Position numbers and translations under genes: made by a program | Source: Pseudomonas sp. REP124 | GTDB lineage: Bacteria; Pseudomonadota; Gammaproteobacteria; Pseudomonadales; Pseudomonadaceae | Direction of reading: 5' to 3' | DNA: 64,000 nt | Assembly (NCBI RefSeq): GCF_020164475.1 | Contig: NZ_JAIQWX010000006.1 | Span: 1-64,000, forward strand | Part shown: piece after piece, positions 62,996-64,000 of the stretch | Numbering within the stretch: position 1 is the first letter of the stretch | Layout of the letters: every line of letters starts with the position of its first letter | Notes under the pieces: model-generated | Told to the model about the DNA's origin: nothing | Databases searched by the model: none | What the model saw: only the letters and a program-made list of their open reading frames with translations

Positions 62996-63706
62996 TTAGA
63001 ACTTCTCTTTGCCGGACAGGTAGCGCCATTGCCCCAACGGCACCTTGCCGATGGACACGCCGCCGACACGGATGCGGCGGATGCCCACGACCTTCAGGCC
63101 CACGGCCTGGCAGAACAGGGCGATCACGCCCGGTTGCGGGTTCTTCAAGGCGAAGCGCAGACGATTTTCGTTCTGCCAACTGGCCTTGACCGATGGCAAC
63201 TCCTTGCCCTTGTAAGTCAGGCCGTGCTGCAAGCGGTTGAGGCCGTGCTCGATCATGTCGCCTTCGACCTCAACCACGTATTCCTGCTCGATCTTCGCGG
63301 CGTCGGCGGTGAGCTTGCGCAGAATCTTCCAATCCTGGGTGAACACCAGCAGGCCGCTGGCGTTGGGTTGCAGGTCAGTGCTGGCGGTCAGGCGCAGGAA
63401 GTGGCCGCGCAGCGGGCGTTTGCCGAAGCGGTGCTCTTCGCTCAGGGTCTCGGCGCTCAGGGTCGCCATGGCGGTCTCGGCGTCAATGCCCGCAGGCACG
63501 TTGAGCAGCAGGGTCACCGGCTCGGGCGCGGTGGCCTTGGCATCCTTGTCGAGTTCGACTTTCTGGTCGCTGACCTTGAATTGCGGCTCGTCGATGACTT
63601 CGCCGTCAACGGTCACCCAACCGCCTTCGATGAACAGCTCGGCTTCCCGGCGGGAGCAACCGACGAGTTCTATAAGGCGTTTGGAAAGTCGAATCGGGTC
63701 AGTCAT
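62996..63706 (-). CDS. Ribosomal/tRNA pseudouridine synthase, RsuA/RluB/E/F type
   Basis: 236 residues from 63706 (MTDPIRLSKRLIELVGCSRR). N-terminal S4 RNA-binding domain (residues 5-50, LSKRLIELVGCSRREAELFIEGG), then the RsuA-type catalytic domain; the catalytic Asp is in TASTDLQPNASGLLVFTQD, and QEYVVEVEG, KNPQPGVIALFCQAVGL follow. It is closest in style to RluF-like enzymes but the position modified cannot be told from sequence. Confidence 0.85.
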   Translation of the reverse strand: MTDPIRLSKRLIELVGCSRREAELFIEGGWVTVDGEVIDEPQFKVSDQKVELDKDAKATAPEPVTLLLNVPAGIDAETAMATLSAETLSEEHRFGKRPLRGHFLRLTASTDLQPNASGLLVFTQDWKILRKLTADAAKIEQEYVVEVEGDMIEHGLNRLQHGLTYKGKELPSVKASWQNENRLRFALKNPQPGVIALFCQAVGLKVVGIRRIRVGGVSIGKVPLGQWRYLSGKEKF

Positions 63707-63791
63707 GACGGGGCCGTAAGAAAAAAAGGGTGGGCATTGTACCTGCATGGCTCGAGTTAATCGCGATCCCATTTCGTCGCAGGGTTGCTCT

Positions 63792-63882
63792 ATGTGGGAG
63801 CGAGCCTGCTCGCGATAGCGGTAGAACATTCAATATCGATGTCGAGACGGATGGCCTCATCGCGAGCAGGCTCGCTCCCACA
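63792..63882. repeat. REP-type inverted pair (GTGGGAGCGAGCCTGCTCGC class)
   Basis: ATGTGGGAGCGAGCCTGCTC and its inverse enclose about 50 bases between the pseudouridine synthase and the following GNAT gene. Confidence 0.9.
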
Positions 63883-63898
63883 AGTGTTTTGCCGTCTG

Positions 63899-64000
63899 TC
63901 AGGCCTTGCGCGTCAGTTGCCCGGACTGGCGATAGCGCATATGCAGCAAAGGATACGGCTGCCCCATGCCATCGACCTCCGAGCGCCCGATCACCTCGAA
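63899..64000 (-). CDS. GNAT-family N-acetyltransferase (C-terminal end only)
   Basis: The last 33 codons of a minus-strand gene enter the window: FEVIGRSEVDGMGQPYPLLH, MRYRQSGQLTRKA, stop at 63899. The F-x-V-x-G-x-S ending and the GQPYPLLHMRY pattern are those of GNAT acetyltransferases. The substrate cannot be told. Confidence 0.6.
   Translation of the reverse strand, partial: FEVIGRSEVDGMGQPYPLLHMRYRQSGQLTRKA

Overview
The window is chromosomal DNA of a fluorescent-group Pseudomonas (P. fluorescens complex). This rests on the GC-rich sequence, protein sequences that read like Pseudomonas orthologues throughout, Pseudomonas gene orders (rpoS-rsmZ-fdxA-mutS, a phage-type island between mutS and cinA, gfnR-frmA-fghA, finR-fpr), and many short REP-type palindromes between genes. 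Nearly all of it is core genome. No rRNA, tRNA, CRISPR array, insertion sequence or integrase was seen.

Layout. 1-10.2 kb (mostly minus strand): csdE-csdA sulfur transfer, dapD and dapC of lysine/peptidoglycan precursor synthesis, an ArsC/Spx-like protein, a CPA1 Na+/H+ antiporter (plus strand), glnD and map. 10.4-25.2 kb (plus): translation and envelope genes rpsB-tsf-pyrH-frr-uppS-cdsA-dxr-rseP-bamA-skp-lpxD-fabZ-lpxA-lpxB-rnhB, which couple translation factors to isoprenoid carrier, phospholipid, outer-membrane-protein and lipid A assembly. 25.2-36.7 kb: dnaE, accA, tilS, pyrG-kdsA, eno, ftsB-ispD. 36.7-39.7 kb: gfnR and the glutathione-dependent formaldehyde detoxification pair frmA-fghA. 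39.7-45.7 kb: ispF-truD-surE-pcm-nlpD-rpoS, then the small RNA rsmZ and fdxA.

45.9-54.2 kb is the most unusual part. mutS is followed by a small phage-derived island (48.6-52.0 kb) and then pncC/cinA, recA and recX. The island holds an S24-family self-cleaving repressor, a repressor-controlled promoter, a tail-fibre-assembly protein, a holin, a GH19 endolysin and nested Rz/Rz1 spanins. It has no tail, baseplate or fibre structural gene. mutS-cinA is the usual site of R-type tailocins in this species group, so this looks like a tailocin locus reduced to a damage-inducible lysis cassette. Four exact ATGC-N6-GCAT sites lie beside its promoters, one of them in the -35/-10 spacer of the lysis promoter.

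54.2-64 kb: a LOG-family protein, small unknown proteins, tapT, erdR, dgkA, finR-fpr, trmO, rhlG, a YehS-like protein, an RNA pseudouridine synthase and the end of a GNAT acetyltransferase.

Two observations stand out. First, rpoS carries one extra C in a C run (44095-44099) that shifts the frame at about codon 75; the rest of the gene is intact in the next frame and its intragenic PsrA-type site in nlpD is preserved, so this is either a recent loss of the stationary-phase sigma factor or a sequence error. Second, the lysis-only island with its operator array.
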